Shown: positions 1 through 10,339, numbered from the stretch's first letter. The stretch: DNA of 64,000 nucleotides from Paenibacillus lactis (GCF_017873605.1 NZ_JAGGKI010000021.1:27903-91902); one strand, 5' to 3'. The notes: a model not told the origin generated them from the letters alone. A program made the numbers and translations.

Positions 1-305
<305 letters not shown>

Positions 306-350
306 GCGAATAGTCTCCCTTCAAAATTGAAGTTTATTAGCTGCTGAATC

Positions 351-821
351 CTACCAGCGGTAGTGAGCAAACGCTTTGTTCGCTTCAGCCATTTTGTGCG
401 TGTCTTCGCGTTTCTTAACGGAAGCGCCTGTGTTGTTGGAAGCATCGATGATCTCTGCTGCCAAACGCTCTTCCATTGTTTTCTCACCGCGGTTGCGGGA
501 GTAGTTAACGAGCCAACGTAATCCCAGGGAAGTACGTCTCTCTGGCTTAACTTCGATTGGAACTTGGTAGTTCGCACCGCCGACACGACGAGCTTTTACC
601 TCCAGTACCGGCATGATGTTCTTGATGGCTGCTTCAAACACTTCCATCGGATCATTGCCCGTACGTTCCTTGATGATGTTGAACGCGTTGTAAAGGATGC
701 TTTGAGCAACACCTCTTTTACCATCCAACATGATGCGGTTGATCAGACGAGTTACCAGCTTGCTGTTGTACACCGGATCTGGCAGCACGTCTCTTTTTGT
801 AACTGGACCTTTGCGTGGCAT
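351..821 (-). CDS. rpsG: 30S ribosomal protein S7
   Basis: Head protein of the small subunit that binds 16S rRNA near the decoding and exit regions. The 156-residue protein starts MPRKGPVTKRDVLPDPVYNS and ends AEANKAFAHYRW, the full length of the Bacillus protein. An in-frame ATG eight codons upstream exists, but MPRKGPV is the conserved start and has an AAGGGGGA ribosome site just before it. The gene sits between rpsL and fusA in the str operon, probably cotranscribed with them. Confidence 0.98.
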   Translation of the reverse strand: MPRKGPVTKRDVLPDPVYNSKLVTRLINRIMLDGKRGVAQSILYNAFNIIKERTGNDPMEVFEAAIKNIMPVLEVKARRVGGANYQVPIEVKPERRTSLGLRWLVNYSRNRGEKTMEERLAAEIIDASNNTGASVKKREDTHKMAEANKAFAHYRW

Positions 822-874
822 GGATATCCCCCTTTCTTCAGTCATGAGTCATGTTTATCCAACATGAGCTTCAA

Positions 875-1294
875 TTAGCTTTTTGCTTTAGGACGCTTCG
901 TACCGTATTTGGAACGAGCCTGCATACGGTTGTTAACACCAGCGGTATCAAGCGCGCCGCGAACGATGTGGTAACGTACACCCGGAAGGTCTTTTACCCG
1001 TCCACCGCGAACCAATACGACACTGTGCTCTTGCAAGTTATGACCGATACCTGGAATGTAAGCAGTCACCTCGATGCGGTTCGTCAAACGAACACGAGCA
1101 TATTTACGAAGTGCGGAGTTCGGTTTTTTCGGCGTCATTGTGCCTACACGAGTGCAAACACCGCGTTTTTGCGGAGCGCTCAGATCAGTCTCCTCACGTT
1201 TCAAAGCGTTGAACCCTTTTTGAAGTGCTGGAGATTTCGACTTGTAAACTTTAGCTTGACGGCCCTTGCGAACCAGTTGGTTGATTGTTGGCAT
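875..1294 (-). CDS. rpsL: 30S ribosomal protein S12
   Basis: Decoding-centre protein of the small subunit. The 139-residue product starts MPTINQLVRKGRQ; a GTG three codons upstream is rejected because the ribosome site AAGGGGGTG lies over it, eight bases before the ATG. The loop TPKKPNSALRK and the segment GGRVKDLPGVRYH are intact, so the two lysines at which streptomycin-resistance changes usually occur are wild type. It is the first gene of the str operon and follows the L7Ae-like gene at 1437-1685. Confidence 0.98.
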   Translation of the reverse strand: MPTINQLVRKGRQAKVYKSKSPALQKGFNALKREETDLSAPQKRGVCTRVGTMTPKKPNSALRKYARVRLTNRIEVTAYIPGIGHNLQEHSVVLVRGGRVKDLPGVRYHIVRGALDTAGVNNRMQARSKYGTKRPKAKS

Positions 1295-1436
1295 GTTAGC
1301 CACCCCCTTCCCGTAATTATCATCCTGTTACAAACCATTTTAAGTCCACAGACCCAGGCGGTTCATAAAAGAACAAATGAAAAGTTTTTGCCGATAGAGA
1401 AGCTGCCTTCTCAAAGCAAAAACGATTTCTCAATCA

Positions 1437-1685
1437 TCATTTCAAGACAGCGGCCGCTGCTGCGCCGACTTCAATACCGCATGCTTCCCCAAGCTCCTTC
1501 ATGGTCGGTACATAGTTGATAGGTACGCCATATCGTTCGCAGTGGGATACGATCTTGGATATCAGACGCTGGTCGCAATCTTCAGCCACATATACTTCTG
1601 TAGCCCGGCCGGTTTCAACGGCCTTCATTGTTTGTTTGGTGCCGATCTTGACGTGTGCATCCTGTAATCCTTTATCATTAGACAT
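1437..1685 (-). CDS. rplGB: L7Ae-family RNA-binding protein (YbxF/RplGB type)
   Basis: Small 82-residue protein of the L7Ae/L30e/S12e family, which in Bacillus binds RNA kink-turns. The product starts MSNDKGLQDAHVKIGTKQT and carries the family core TEVYVAEDCDQRLISKI and a VPINYVPTMKELGEACGI segment. The ATG at 1683-1685 follows GAGGAATG at normal spacing; a longer reading frame adds ten residues without support. It lies between rpoC and rpsL, the same place as in Bacillus subtilis, where its exact role is unsettled. Confidence 0.9.
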   Translation of the reverse strand: MSNDKGLQDAHVKIGTKQTMKAVETGRATEVYVAEDCDQRLISKIVSHCERYGVPINYVPTMKELGEACGIEVGAAAAAVLK

Positions 1686-1781
1686 TAAGCATTCCTCCAA
1701 AAGAACAGGGAACAAGGCAACGATTCACGCACCTTTGCTATATTAGCATCTGCCCTAGGCGATGTCAAGCTATTAAACGTG

Positions 1782-1841
1782 AAAAAAAAGAAATGGCAGG
1801 GAAGGAGCCGAAAGCCGGCTTGATCAAGCAGCCCCGGCTCC
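1782..1841 (-). terminator. Probable transcription terminator after rpoC
   Basis: On the minus strand the rpoC stop is followed by a GC-rich stem (GGAGCCG at 1835-1841 pairing with CGGCTCC at 1804-1810) with an inner palindrome GCTTGATCAAGC. A run of eight T lies at 1782-1789. The T-run begins about 14 bases after the stem, farther than in a classic terminator, so strength is uncertain. Confidence 0.5.
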
Positions 1842-1858
1842 TCTCACCTCCATTTCCT

Positions 1859-4800
1859 TTATTCTACAGAAGCGGTTTCCAGCTCCTGGCTTTCATCGTT
1901 CGCATCGTTCTGACCCTCGAATCTCACGTTGCGGTAACGGCTCATGCCTGTTCCCGCAGGGATCAGCTTACCGATGATGACATTCTCTTTCAGACCGAGC
2001 AGCTGATCGACTTTACCTTTGATCGCTGCATCTGTCAGGACGCGGGTTGTCTCCTGGAAGGAGGCCGCGGACAAGAAGGAGTCTGTCTCAAGGGAAGCCT
2101 TCGTGATACCGAGCAGAACCGGTTTTGCAACCGCTGGCTCTTTGCCGGACAGAATGGCTTCTTTGTTAGCCACTTCGTATTCATGGATATCCACGTAGGA
2201 GCCAGGCAGAAGATTCGTGTCTCCAGCGTCGACGATGCGGATTTTGCGCAGCATCTGCCGGATCATAACCTCAACGTGCTTATCGTTGATTTCTACGCCC
2301 TGGTTCCGGTATACGCGCTGAACTTCCTGAAGGATATAGTTCTGCACGCCGCGGATCCCTTTAATGCGAAGCATTTCCTTCGGATCGATCGAACCGTCGG
2401 TCAGTTCATCCCCAGCTTCGATGTGCTTGCCTTCGCTAACGCGCAGACGGGAGCCATACGTTACGGAGTAGACCTTCGTTTCGGCCTCACCTTGAATTTC
2501 AATTTCACGACGGTCTTTCGTTTCGCGGATCTCTTTCACGACGCCGTCGATCTCACTAATGGTCGCTTGACCTTTAGGGTTACGGGCCTCGAAGAGCTCC
2601 TGGATACGCGGAAGACCTTGCGTAATATCGTCACCGGCAACGCCGCCTGTGTGGAATGTACGCATCGTCAGCTGGGTTCCCGGTTCACCGATGGATTGAG
2701 CCGCGATAATACCTACCGCTTCACCAATCTCAACATGCTTGCCGGTAGCCAGGTTGCGGCCATAACACTTCTTGCAGACGCCATAACGCGCCCGGCAGCT
2801 CAGGATGGAGCGGATTTGTACCGACTCCACGCCGGCTTTGACGATTTCGGCTGCTTTATCCGAATCGATCAGCTCGTTGCGGTTAACGATGATCTCTTTT
2901 GTCTCAGGATGACGAACCGTTTCAAAGGAGTAACGTCCTTCGATCCGATCGTACAGATCCTCGATAACTTCCTTACCGTCTTGGATCCGGCTTACAGTGA
3001 AGCCTTTATCCGTGCTGCACTCATCCTCGCGGACGATGACGTCCTGCGCAACGTCAACGAGACGACGGGTCAGGTAACCCGAGTCAGCTGTACGAAGCGC
3101 CGTATCGGCGAGACCTTTACGCGCACCGTGCGTGGACAGGAAGTACTCGAGTACCGTCAGGCCTTCACGGAAGTTCGATTTGATCGGGAGCTCGATGATA
3201 CGGCCCGACGGGTTCGCCATCAGACCACGCATACCGCCCAGCTGGGTGATCTGCGATTTGTTACCCCGCGCTTTGGAGTCCACCATGAGCATGATGGAAT
3301 TGAAGCGGTCCATCGATTTCATCAAGACGTCCGTAATATCGTCTTTCGCTTTCGACCAGATGTCGATGACGCGGTCATAGCGTTCTTCGTTCGTGATCAA
3401 GCCACGGCGGTATTGGTTGGTTACCACTTTAACCTTCTCGTCGGACTCTCTCAGAATCTCGTTCTTCTCCTCAGGGACGATAACGTCGGCTACCGCAACG
3501 GTAACCCCTGCGCGAGTCGAGTACGTGAAGCCGAGCTGCTTGATCTTATCCAGAATGACAGAGGTTTCTGTCGTATGGTACGTCTCGAAGCAGCGGGCGA
3601 TAATTTGACCCAGATATTCCTTGCCGACCGCGCCGCTAACCGGAAGACTTTGAATAGCTTCTTGCAGGTTGGCACCCTTTTCGTATACGAAATACTTCTC
3701 AGGTGTACCTTGAAGCAGGTTGGTACGGGTCGCCTCGTTGATGTACGGGAAGCTGGCAGGGAAGATTTCGTTAAAGATAATCCGTCCCACCGTCGTAATC
3801 AGCATCGCCTTTTGCTGCTCTTCCGTAAAGCTGGTTTTACCCAGAGCCTTAACCGGAATCGCTACACGGGCATGGAGGCCCGCAGTTCCGCGCTGATACG
3901 CGGATACCGCTTCGTTCACGCTGCCCAGAATCATGCCGGTACCCTTCTCTTCCTTGTTATCCATGGTCAGATAGAAGGAACCAAGAACCATATCCTGGGA
4001 CGGCGTTACGACCGGCTTACCGTCTTTCGGGTTCAGGATGTTGCCGGATGCCAGCATCAGGAGACGCGCTTCCGCTTGGGCTTCAGCCGACAACGGAACG
4101 TGTACCGCCATTTGGTCACCGTCGAAGTCGGCGTTGTAAGCCGTACATACGAGCGGGTGAAGCCGGATGGCATGACCTTCGACGAGAATCGGTTCAAACG
4201 CTTGGATCCCGAGTCTGTGAAGCGTCGGTGCACGGTTCAGGAGAACCGGATGCTCTTTAATGACTTCCTCAAGCACATCCCATACTTCCGGGCTGACGCG
4301 TTCTACCTTGCGCTTCGCACTCTTAATATTATGAGCAAGGCCTTTATTGACCAGTTCTTTCATCACGAACGGCTTGAACAGCTCAAGCGCCATCTTCTTA
4401 GGAAGACCGCACTGGTACATCTTCAGATAAGGTCCTACGACGATAACGGAACGACCGGAATAGTCTACCCGTTTACCGAGCAAGTTCTGACGGAAACGGC
4501 CCTGCTTACCTTTCAGCATGTGGCTGAGGGATTTAAGCGGACGGTTGCCTGGACCCGTTACCGGACGGCCGCGGCGGCCGTTATCGATAAGCGCGTCAAC
4601 AGCTTCCTGCAGCATGCGCTTCTCGTTCTGTACGATAATATCCGGCGCTCCGAGATCCAGCAGTCTCTTCAGACGGTTGTTCCGGTTGATGACACGGCGG
4701 TACAGGTCGTTCAAGTCCGAGGTCGCAAAACGGCCCCCGTCGAGCTGTACCATCGGACGCAGTTCCGGCGGAATAACCGGGAGTACGTCCATAACCATCC

Positions 4801-5473
4801 ATTCCGGATTGTTGCCGGAATTACGGAAAGCCTCGATAACTTCCAGACGCTTGATCGCACGGTTACGGCGCTGCCCTTGAGCCGTGCGCAGCTCTTCTTT
4901 CAGGAACTCAAGCTCTTTTTCAATATCAAGATCCTGCAGGAGCTTCTTGACCGCTTCAGCACCCATGCCGGCTTGGAAGCCGTAGCCGTACTTCTCGCGA
5001 TAGCTGCGGTATTCCTTCTCAGACAACAGCTGCTTCTTCTCCAGCGGTGTGTCGCCTGGATCCGTAACGACATAAGATGCGAAATAAATGATCTCTTCCA
5101 GGGATCTTGGGGACATATCCAGCGCCAGACCCATCCGGCTCGGAATGCCTTTGAAATACCAAATATGCGATACCGGTGCAGCCAGCTCGATGTGCCCCAT
5201 CCGTTCACGACGGACTTTGGCACGCGTTACTTCAACGCCGCAGCGATCACAGACTACGCCTTTATAACGGACACGCTTATACTTACCGCAATGACATTCC
5301 CAGTCCTTCTGCGGACCGAAAATCCGTTCACAGAACAGACCTTCCTTCTCGGGCTTCAATGTACGGTAGTTAATCGTCTCCGGCTTCTTAACCTCTCCGC
5401 GAGACCACGAGCGGATTTTCTCTGGGGAAGCAAGACCGATCTTCATGTACTCAAAATTGTTAACGTCCAACAA
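1859..5473 (-). CDS. rpoC: RNA polymerase beta' subunit
   Basis: Catalytic clamp subunit of RNA polymerase, 1204 residues. It starts MLDVNNFEYMKIGLASPEKI from a TTG codon with GGAGGG seven bases upstream, the same arrangement as in B. subtilis. Visible landmarks are the N-terminal zinc ribbon CHCGKYKRVRYKGVVCDRCG (about residues 60-78), the catalytic NADFDGDQMAVH loop and the RTFHTGGVAGDDITQGLPR trigger-loop region. It lies 94 bases downstream of rpoB; a 12-bp GC hairpin sits in that gap. Confidence 0.98.
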   Translation of the reverse strand: MLDVNNFEYMKIGLASPEKIRSWSRGEVKKPETINYRTLKPEKEGLFCERIFGPQKDWECHCGKYKRVRYKGVVCDRCGVEVTRAKVRRERMGHIELAAPVSHIWYFKGIPSRMGLALDMSPRSLEEIIYFASYVVTDPGDTPLEKKQLLSEKEYRSYREKYGYGFQAGMGAEAVKKLLQDLDIEKELEFLKEELRTAQGQRRNRAIKRLEVIEAFRNSGNNPEWMVMDVLPVIPPELRPMVQLDGGRFATSDLNDLYRRVINRNNRLKRLLDLGAPDIIVQNEKRMLQEAVDALIDNGRRGRPVTGPGNRPLKSLSHMLKGKQGRFRQNLLGKRVDYSGRSVIVVGPYLKMYQCGLPKKMALELFKPFVMKELVNKGLAHNIKSAKRKVERVSPEVWDVLEEVIKEHPVLLNRAPTLHRLGIQAFEPILVEGHAIRLHPLVCTAYNADFDGDQMAVHVPLSAEAQAEARLLMLASGNILNPKDGKPVVTPSQDMVLGSFYLTMDNKEEKGTGMILGSVNEAVSAYQRGTAGLHARVAIPVKALGKTSFTEEQQKAMLITTVGRIIFNEIFPASFPYINEATRTNLLQGTPEKYFVYEKGANLQEAIQSLPVSGAVGKEYLGQIIARCFETYHTTETSVILDKIKQLGFTYSTRAGVTVAVADVIVPEEKNEILRESDEKVKVVTNQYRRGLITNEERYDRVIDIWSKAKDDITDVLMKSMDRFNSIMLMVDSKARGNKSQITQLGGMRGLMANPSGRIIELPIKSNFREGLTVLEYFLSTHGARKGLADTALRTADSGYLTRRLVDVAQDVIVREDECSTDKGFTVSRIQDGKEVIEDLYDRIEGRYSFETVRHPETKEIIVNRNELIDSDKAAEIVKAGVESVQIRSILSCRARYGVCKKCYGRNLATGKHVEIGEAVGIIAAQSIGEPGTQLTMRTFHTGGVAGDDITQGLPRIQELFEARNPKGQATISEIDGVVKEIRETKDRREIEIQGEAETKVYSVTYGSRLRVSEGKHIEAGDELTDGSIDPKEMLRIKGIRGVQNYILQEVQRVYRNQGVEINDKHVEVMIRQMLRKIRIVDAGDTNLLPGSYVDIHEYEVANKEAILSGKEPAVAKPVLLGITKASLETDSFLSAASFQETTRVLTDAAIKGKVDQLLGLKENVIIGKLIPAGTGMSRYRNVRFEGQNDANDESQELETASVE

Positions 5474-5521
5474 GGAGCAACCCTCCTCAACTTAGTCCTA
5501 TTTATGTGCTATACAGTCAAG

Positions 5522-5557
5522 ATCACCGCCGCCGCATCATAGCAGGGCGGCGGTGAT
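5522..5557 (-). other. GC-rich hairpin between rpoB and rpoC
   Basis: A perfect 12-bp inverted repeat (ATCACCGCCGCC at 5522-5533 against GGCGGCGGTGAT at 5546-5557) lies between the rpoB stop and the rpoC ribosome site. No T-run follows it on the minus strand, so it is not a standard terminator. It could be an RNA processing or stability element. Confidence 0.45.
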
Positions 5558-5567
5558 GAAATGACCG

Positions 5568-8500
5568 TTATTCCACTCCGACTTCAGCGCCTTCCAAGTT
5601 AAGGCTCAGTTTGTCACCTTGAACATCATCTTCATCATCGAGCTCTTTCATCTCGATTTCCTCTTCATTCTCGCTGAGGATCTTAACATCCATACCAAGC
5701 GATTGAAGCTCTTTAATCAATACCTTGAACGACTCAGGAACGCCCGGCTCCGGCACGTTCTCGCCCTTAACGATGGATTCGTAGGTTTTCACCCGGCCGA
5801 CCACGTCATCGGACTTGACGGTAAGAATTTCTTGCAGTGTATAAGCGGCACCATAAGCTTCAAGCGCCCACACCTCCATCTCACCGAAGCGCTGTCCGCC
5901 GAACTGAGCTTTACCACCCAGCGGCTGCTGCGTAACGAGCGAGTATGGTCCCGTGGAACGGGCATGGATCTTATCGTCAACCATGTGCGCGAGCTTGATC
6001 ATGTGCATGACGCCGACCGTAACTTCACGCTCGAAGCGTTCACCGGTACGACCGTCGTAAAGCACGGTTTTACCGTTGCGCTGCATGCCGGCCTCTTCCA
6101 TCGTATCAAACACGTCGTATTCGTTCGCGCCGTCAAATACCGGCGTTGCAACGTGAATGCCGAGCTGAAGGGCAGCCATGCCCAAGTGAACCTCAAGCAC
6201 CTGACCGATGTTCATACGCGACGGAACCCCGAGCGGGTTCAGTACGACTTGAACCGGTGTGCCATCCGGCAGGAACGGCATGTCTTCCTCAGGGAGAATA
6301 CGGGCAACGACACCCTTATTACCGTGACGTCCGGCCATCTTGTCACCTTCGGAAATTTTACGTTTCTGCGCAATGTAGACGCGAACCAGTTGGTTGACGC
6401 CCGGCGGCAGCTCGTCGCCATTCTCGCGAGTGAACACCTTCACGTCAACGATGATTCCGTCACTGCCGTGAGGAACGCGCAAGGAAGTGTCGCGCACTTC
6501 GCGAGCCTTCTCACCGAAGATCGCATGCAGGAGGCGCTCTTCTGCTGTCAGCTCGGTAACACCCTTAGGCGTTACTTTACCGACCAGAATGTCGCCTGCG
6601 CTGATCTCGGCACCGATGCGGATAATACCGCGCTCGTCAAGGTTCTTCAGCGCTTCTTCACCCACGTTCGGGATATCGCGCGTGATTTCCTCAGGACCAA
6701 GCTTCGTATCGCGGGCTTCGGATTCGTATTCCTCGATATGAATCGAAGTGTATACATCCTCTTTCACCAGCTTCTCGGAGAGGAGAATCGCATCCTCGTA
6801 GTTGTAGCCTTCCCAAGTCATGAACGCAACGACGACGTTGCGGCCCAATGCCAATTCGCCAAGTTCGGTCGACGGTCCGTCAGCGAGGATATCGCCTTTC
6901 TTGACCACGTCTCCGCGTTTGACGATCGGACGCTGGTTGATGCATGTTCCTTGGTTCGAACGCATAAATTTGTGTAATTTATATTTGATTATATCGCCTT
7001 TGACTTCCTGTCCATCCACGGTTTCCACGCGGCGGAGCCAGATTTCGTTGGCGGATGAGCGCTCAATAATCCCGTCGTATTTGGACACAATACATACACC
7101 GGAATCTTTAGCAGCCTTGTGCTCCATCCCGGTACCGACAAGCGGTGCTTTCGGAACGAGAAGCGGAACGGCCTGCCGCTGCATGTTCGATCCCATCAGC
7201 GCACGGTTGGAGTCGTCGTTCTCAAGGAACGGAATGAGCGCCGTCGCAACCGACACAACCTGTTTCGGCGAAACGTCCATGTAGTCTACACGGTCGCTCG
7301 GCATTGGCAGGATGTTATCGGACTGCTTATTGTAACGAACGATAACCATGTCATCGGCGAAGGTGCCGTCTTCATTGAGCTCGGCGTTTGCCTGAGCGAC
7401 GATGTAGTTATCTTCTTCGTCGGCAGTCAGGTAATCGATTTGCTCGGTGACTTTCCCGGTCTTCGGATCAACCCAGCGGTATGGAGCTTCAATGAAACCA
7501 TACTCGTTGATGCGGGCAAACGTTGACAAGGAGTTGATCAGACCGATGTTCGGTCCCTCCGGCGTCTCGATCGGACACATACGGCCGTAGTGACTGTGGT
7601 GAACGTCCCGTACTTCGAAGCCTGCGCGCTCACGAGTCAAACCGCCCGGCCCGAGTGCGGACAAACGACGCTTATGCGTCAGTTCCGCCAGCGGGTTCGT
7701 CTGGTCCATGAACTGAGACAGCTGGGAGCTTCCGAAGAACTCCTTGATCGAGGCGATCACCGGACGGATATTGATCAGCGCCTGCGGCGTAATCACGTTC
7801 GCATCCTGGATCGACATTCTTTCACGCACCACGCGCTCCATACGGGACAAACCGATACGGAACTGGTTCTGAAGCAGCTCGCCCACGGAACGCAGACGAC
7901 GGTTGCCCAGGTGGTCGATATCATCGGTGTTGCCAATGCCATGCAGCAGGTTGATGAAGTAGCTGATGGAAGAGATAATATCGGCTTGCGTAATATGTTT
8001 CACCGATTTGTCGATATTGCCGTTTGCAATGACTTTGACCACTTTCCCGTCCTCGATCGGAGAGAATACGTCAATCGTCTGCAGCGTAATATCGTCGCTG
8101 TCCATCACACCGCCGGTTACATGGTATTTCTTGAAGCCGACGCTCTTCTCGAGATAAGGCATGATCTCGTCCAAAAGACGACGATCCACAGTTTGACCTG
8201 CTTCCGCAATAATCTCGCCCGTTTCGACGTCGATCAGGCTCTCAGCCAAACGGTGGTTGAAGAGACGGTTCTTGATGTGAAGCTTCTTGTTGATTTTGTA
8301 GCGTCCGACATTCGCCAGATCATAACGTTTCGGATCAAAGAAACGAGCGACCAGGAGGCTCTTCGCATTCTCCAGCGTCGGCGGCTCGCCCGGACGAAGA
8401 CGTTCATAAATTTCGATGAGCGCTTTCTCGGTGGAGTCCGTGTTGTCTTTATCCAGCGTGTTTTGAATATATTCATCATTGCCCAGCAATTCCAGAATCT

Positions 8501-9113
8501 CGGCATCGGTACCGAAGCCAAGAGCCCGCAGCAGAACCGTTACCGGGATTTTGCGGGTACGGTCGATCCGGACATAAATGATGTCCTTCGCATCCATCTC
8601 CAGTTCCAGCCATGCTCCGCGATTCGGGATCACTGTTGCTGTGTAAGTCGATTTACCGTTTTTATCCACTTTTGTGCTGAAATAGACGCTGGGAGAGCGA
8701 ACCAACTGGCTGACAATAACCCGTTCGGCACCATTGATAATGAACGTTCCGGTTTCCGTCATTAACGGGAAGTCACCCATGAACACTTCCTGCTCCTTGA
8801 CCTCGCCGGTCTCCTTGTTAATGAGCCGGACTTTTACGCGGAGCGGCGCCGCATAAGTAACGTCGCGTTCTTTCGCGTCATCGACGGTGTATTTCGGTTC
8901 TCCAAGGCTGTAGTCAATGAACTCAAGCACCAAATTCCCCGTGAAATCCTGAATCGGCGAGATGTCCTGGAACATTTCGCGGAGTCCTTCCTCCAAAAAC
9001 CATTCATAAGATTTTTGTTGGATTTCAATCAGGTTCGGAACTTCGAGTACCTCGTTGATACGAGAATAACTGCGCCGAGTGCGTCGACCATATTGAACAA
9101 GATGTCCTGCCAA
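5568..9113 (-). CDS. rpoB: RNA polymerase beta subunit
   Basis: Core RNA polymerase subunit, 1181 residues. The TTG at 9111-9113 (MAGHLVQYGRRTRRSYSRIN) is preferred: AGGGGTGAG stands seven bases before it, and the family starts here. An ATG six codons upstream would place the ribosome site inside the gene. The rifampicin pocket FGSSQLSQFMDQTNPL followed by THKRRLSALGPGGL is the wild-type form. It ends with an acidic tail. A strong sigma-A promoter is seen at 9412-9440. Confidence 0.97.
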   Translation of the reverse strand: MAGHLVQYGRRTRRSYSRINEVLEVPNLIEIQQKSYEWFLEEGLREMFQDISPIQDFTGNLVLEFIDYSLGEPKYTVDDAKERDVTYAAPLRVKVRLINKETGEVKEQEVFMGDFPLMTETGTFIINGAERVIVSQLVRSPSVYFSTKVDKNGKSTYTATVIPNRGAWLELEMDAKDIIYVRIDRTRKIPVTVLLRALGFGTDAEILELLGNDEYIQNTLDKDNTDSTEKALIEIYERLRPGEPPTLENAKSLLVARFFDPKRYDLANVGRYKINKKLHIKNRLFNHRLAESLIDVETGEIIAEAGQTVDRRLLDEIMPYLEKSVGFKKYHVTGGVMDSDDITLQTIDVFSPIEDGKVVKVIANGNIDKSVKHITQADIISSISYFINLLHGIGNTDDIDHLGNRRLRSVGELLQNQFRIGLSRMERVVRERMSIQDANVITPQALINIRPVIASIKEFFGSSQLSQFMDQTNPLAELTHKRRLSALGPGGLTRERAGFEVRDVHHSHYGRMCPIETPEGPNIGLINSLSTFARINEYGFIEAPYRWVDPKTGKVTEQIDYLTADEEDNYIVAQANAELNEDGTFADDMVIVRYNKQSDNILPMPSDRVDYMDVSPKQVVSVATALIPFLENDDSNRALMGSNMQRQAVPLLVPKAPLVGTGMEHKAAKDSGVCIVSKYDGIIERSSANEIWLRRVETVDGQEVKGDIIKYKLHKFMRSNQGTCINQRPIVKRGDVVKKGDILADGPSTELGELALGRNVVVAFMTWEGYNYEDAILLSEKLVKEDVYTSIHIEEYESEARDTKLGPEEITRDIPNVGEEALKNLDERGIIRIGAEISAGDILVGKVTPKGVTELTAEERLLHAIFGEKAREVRDTSLRVPHGSDGIIVDVKVFTRENGDELPPGVNQLVRVYIAQKRKISEGDKMAGRHGNKGVVARILPEEDMPFLPDGTPVQVVLNPLGVPSRMNIGQVLEVHLGMAALQLGIHVATPVFDGANEYDVFDTMEEAGMQRNGKTVLYDGRTGERFEREVTVGVMHMIKLAHMVDDKIHARSTGPYSLVTQQPLGGKAQFGGQRFGEMEVWALEAYGAAYTLQEILTVKSDDVVGRVKTYESIVKGENVPEPGVPESFKVLIKELQSLGMDVKILSENEEEIEMKELDDEDDVQGDKLSLNLEGAEVGVE

Positions 9114-9597
9114 CTTAAACTCACCCCTCATGTCTACTCACTTAAAAATTCATTGCGAACCTCTGTTTGTAACACTATAATGGAACATACAGAGCACACA
9201 CCCATAAATAGAGAAAAGCCCTTATCGAATACCTTTCGAAAAAAGAGCAGCTTATCCATGGTTATGATAATCATCTCATATCTTGTAGATTTGCCTAAAA
9301 CGTACATATTATACGTCAAGACGACATACTTTATGCATCTTTCCGCACAATAATGCTTGACATTTCAGCAAACTAAAGACAAAGAGACCATCCTAATACT
9401 GACATTTTATAATAATACCATATCAGAATACCCAAGTCAACAGCCCATGCTGTATTTTATTTTGCATTTCAAGAGTCTTCGGTATGAAAATCCGTTAAGC
9501 CTCTCAGAGGACTCTATCTTCTCCAGAAGTTTCACCTTGCTGACAAGTCCCGTGGAATCAAAGGCCTTCATCCTCGGTGGATCTCGTCATCCTTCGT
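9114..9597. other. 484-bp intergenic leader between the methyltransferase gene and rpoB
   Basis: AT-rich stretch with no credible gene. It contains the promoter at 9412-9440 and the presumed rpoB leader RNA. Small open frames here lack ribosome sites. I found no clear terminator for the methyltransferase gene. Confidence 0.6.
9412..9440 (-). promoter_or_regulatory. Sigma-A promoter for rpoB-rpoC
   Basis: Minus-strand -35 TTGACT (9435-9440) and -10 TATTAT (9412-9417) are separated by exactly 17 bases. It lies about 300 bases upstream of rpoB, which implies a long untranslated leader and suggests that rpoB-rpoC can be transcribed apart from the L10-L12 unit. Confidence 0.7.
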
Positions 9598-10200
9598 TCA
9601 GGCTTTGGTTGCTTTGAATATCCGATATCCCTTATCCTTCGTCACTTCCTCCACCTGCCCAAACAACGCTTCCAGCTTGGCCTTCGCGGACGGTGCCCCC
9701 TGCTTCTTCTGAATCACAACCCACAGCTGGCCGCCCTGACGCAAATGATTCCATGCTTCCGCAAAAATCGTATGCACCGTTTCCTTCCCGGCACGGATCG
9801 GCGGGTTCGTCAACACCACGTCGAACGCTTGATCCTTGACTGCCGTAAACAAATCGCTCTCCAGAATCGTCACATTGGCAATGCCGTTATGCCTCGCATT
9901 TTCCCGGGCAAGCTCCACGGCACGGCTGTTAATGTCGATCATGGTTACATGTCCTTGCGGGGCCAGTCTGGCCGCCGTCAGTCCAATCGGGCCGTACCCG
10001 CAGCCCACATCCAGCACGGAAGCATCCGGCGCGAATTCCATCGCGTCGATCAGCACCCGGCTGCCATAATCAATGCCGCTCTTGGAGAACACCCCGGCAT
10101 CGCTGATGAAGCTCAGCGAGTGTCCCCGGAGCTCGGCCTTCAGCTCTTTACGGTCATGTGCGGTTTCCGGCTGATTCGAGTAATAATGTTGATTCGGCAT
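9598..10200 (-). CDS. Class I SAM-dependent methyltransferase (RsmC-like, YbxB)
   Basis: Probable 16S rRNA guanine-N2 methyltransferase, 200 residues. The SAM-binding motif I DVGCGYGPIG (about residues 63-72), an acidic loop MIDINSRAVELA and the catalytic NPPIRAGK motif typical of RsmC/RlmG small-domain enzymes are visible. The protein corresponds to the single C-terminal domain of E. coli RsmC, as does B. subtilis YbxB, which also sits between rplL and rpoB. The exact target base is not determined from the sequence. Confidence 0.85.
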   Translation of the reverse strand: MPNQHYYSNQPETAHDRKELKAELRGHSLSFISDAGVFSKSGIDYGSRVLIDAMEFAPDASVLDVGCGYGPIGLTAARLAPQGHVTMIDINSRAVELARENARHNGIANVTILESDLFTAVKDQAFDVVLTNPPIRAGKETVHTIFAEAWNHLRQGGQLWVVIQKKQGAPSAKAKLEALFGQVEEVTKDKGYRIFKATKA

Positions 10201-10339
10201 TCTTGCCCTCCTGTAAATCGTAGCACCGTCGTTCCATTATGATCCATAAGATCATGACTGGCCTAGGCGCACTGTCCCTTCATTAACCAGTATGTCCTAT
10301 CTTTTTTAGAAACAGTATAAAAGATTTCCCGCCACAATA

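Noticed and set aside
1793..5542. 1249-residue open frame on the plus strand
   Set aside because: It is antisense to rpoC, which matches the known protein over its entire length. The long frame is a product of the codon bias; no ribosome site precedes it.
9129..9131. ATG as rpoB start
   Set aside because: The ribosome site AGGGGTGAG lies downstream of this ATG and serves the TTG at 9111-9113, which also matches the family N-terminus.
9015..9353. Small plus-strand frame in the rpoB leader region
   Set aside because: It begins inside rpoB, has no ribosome site and no recognisable motif.
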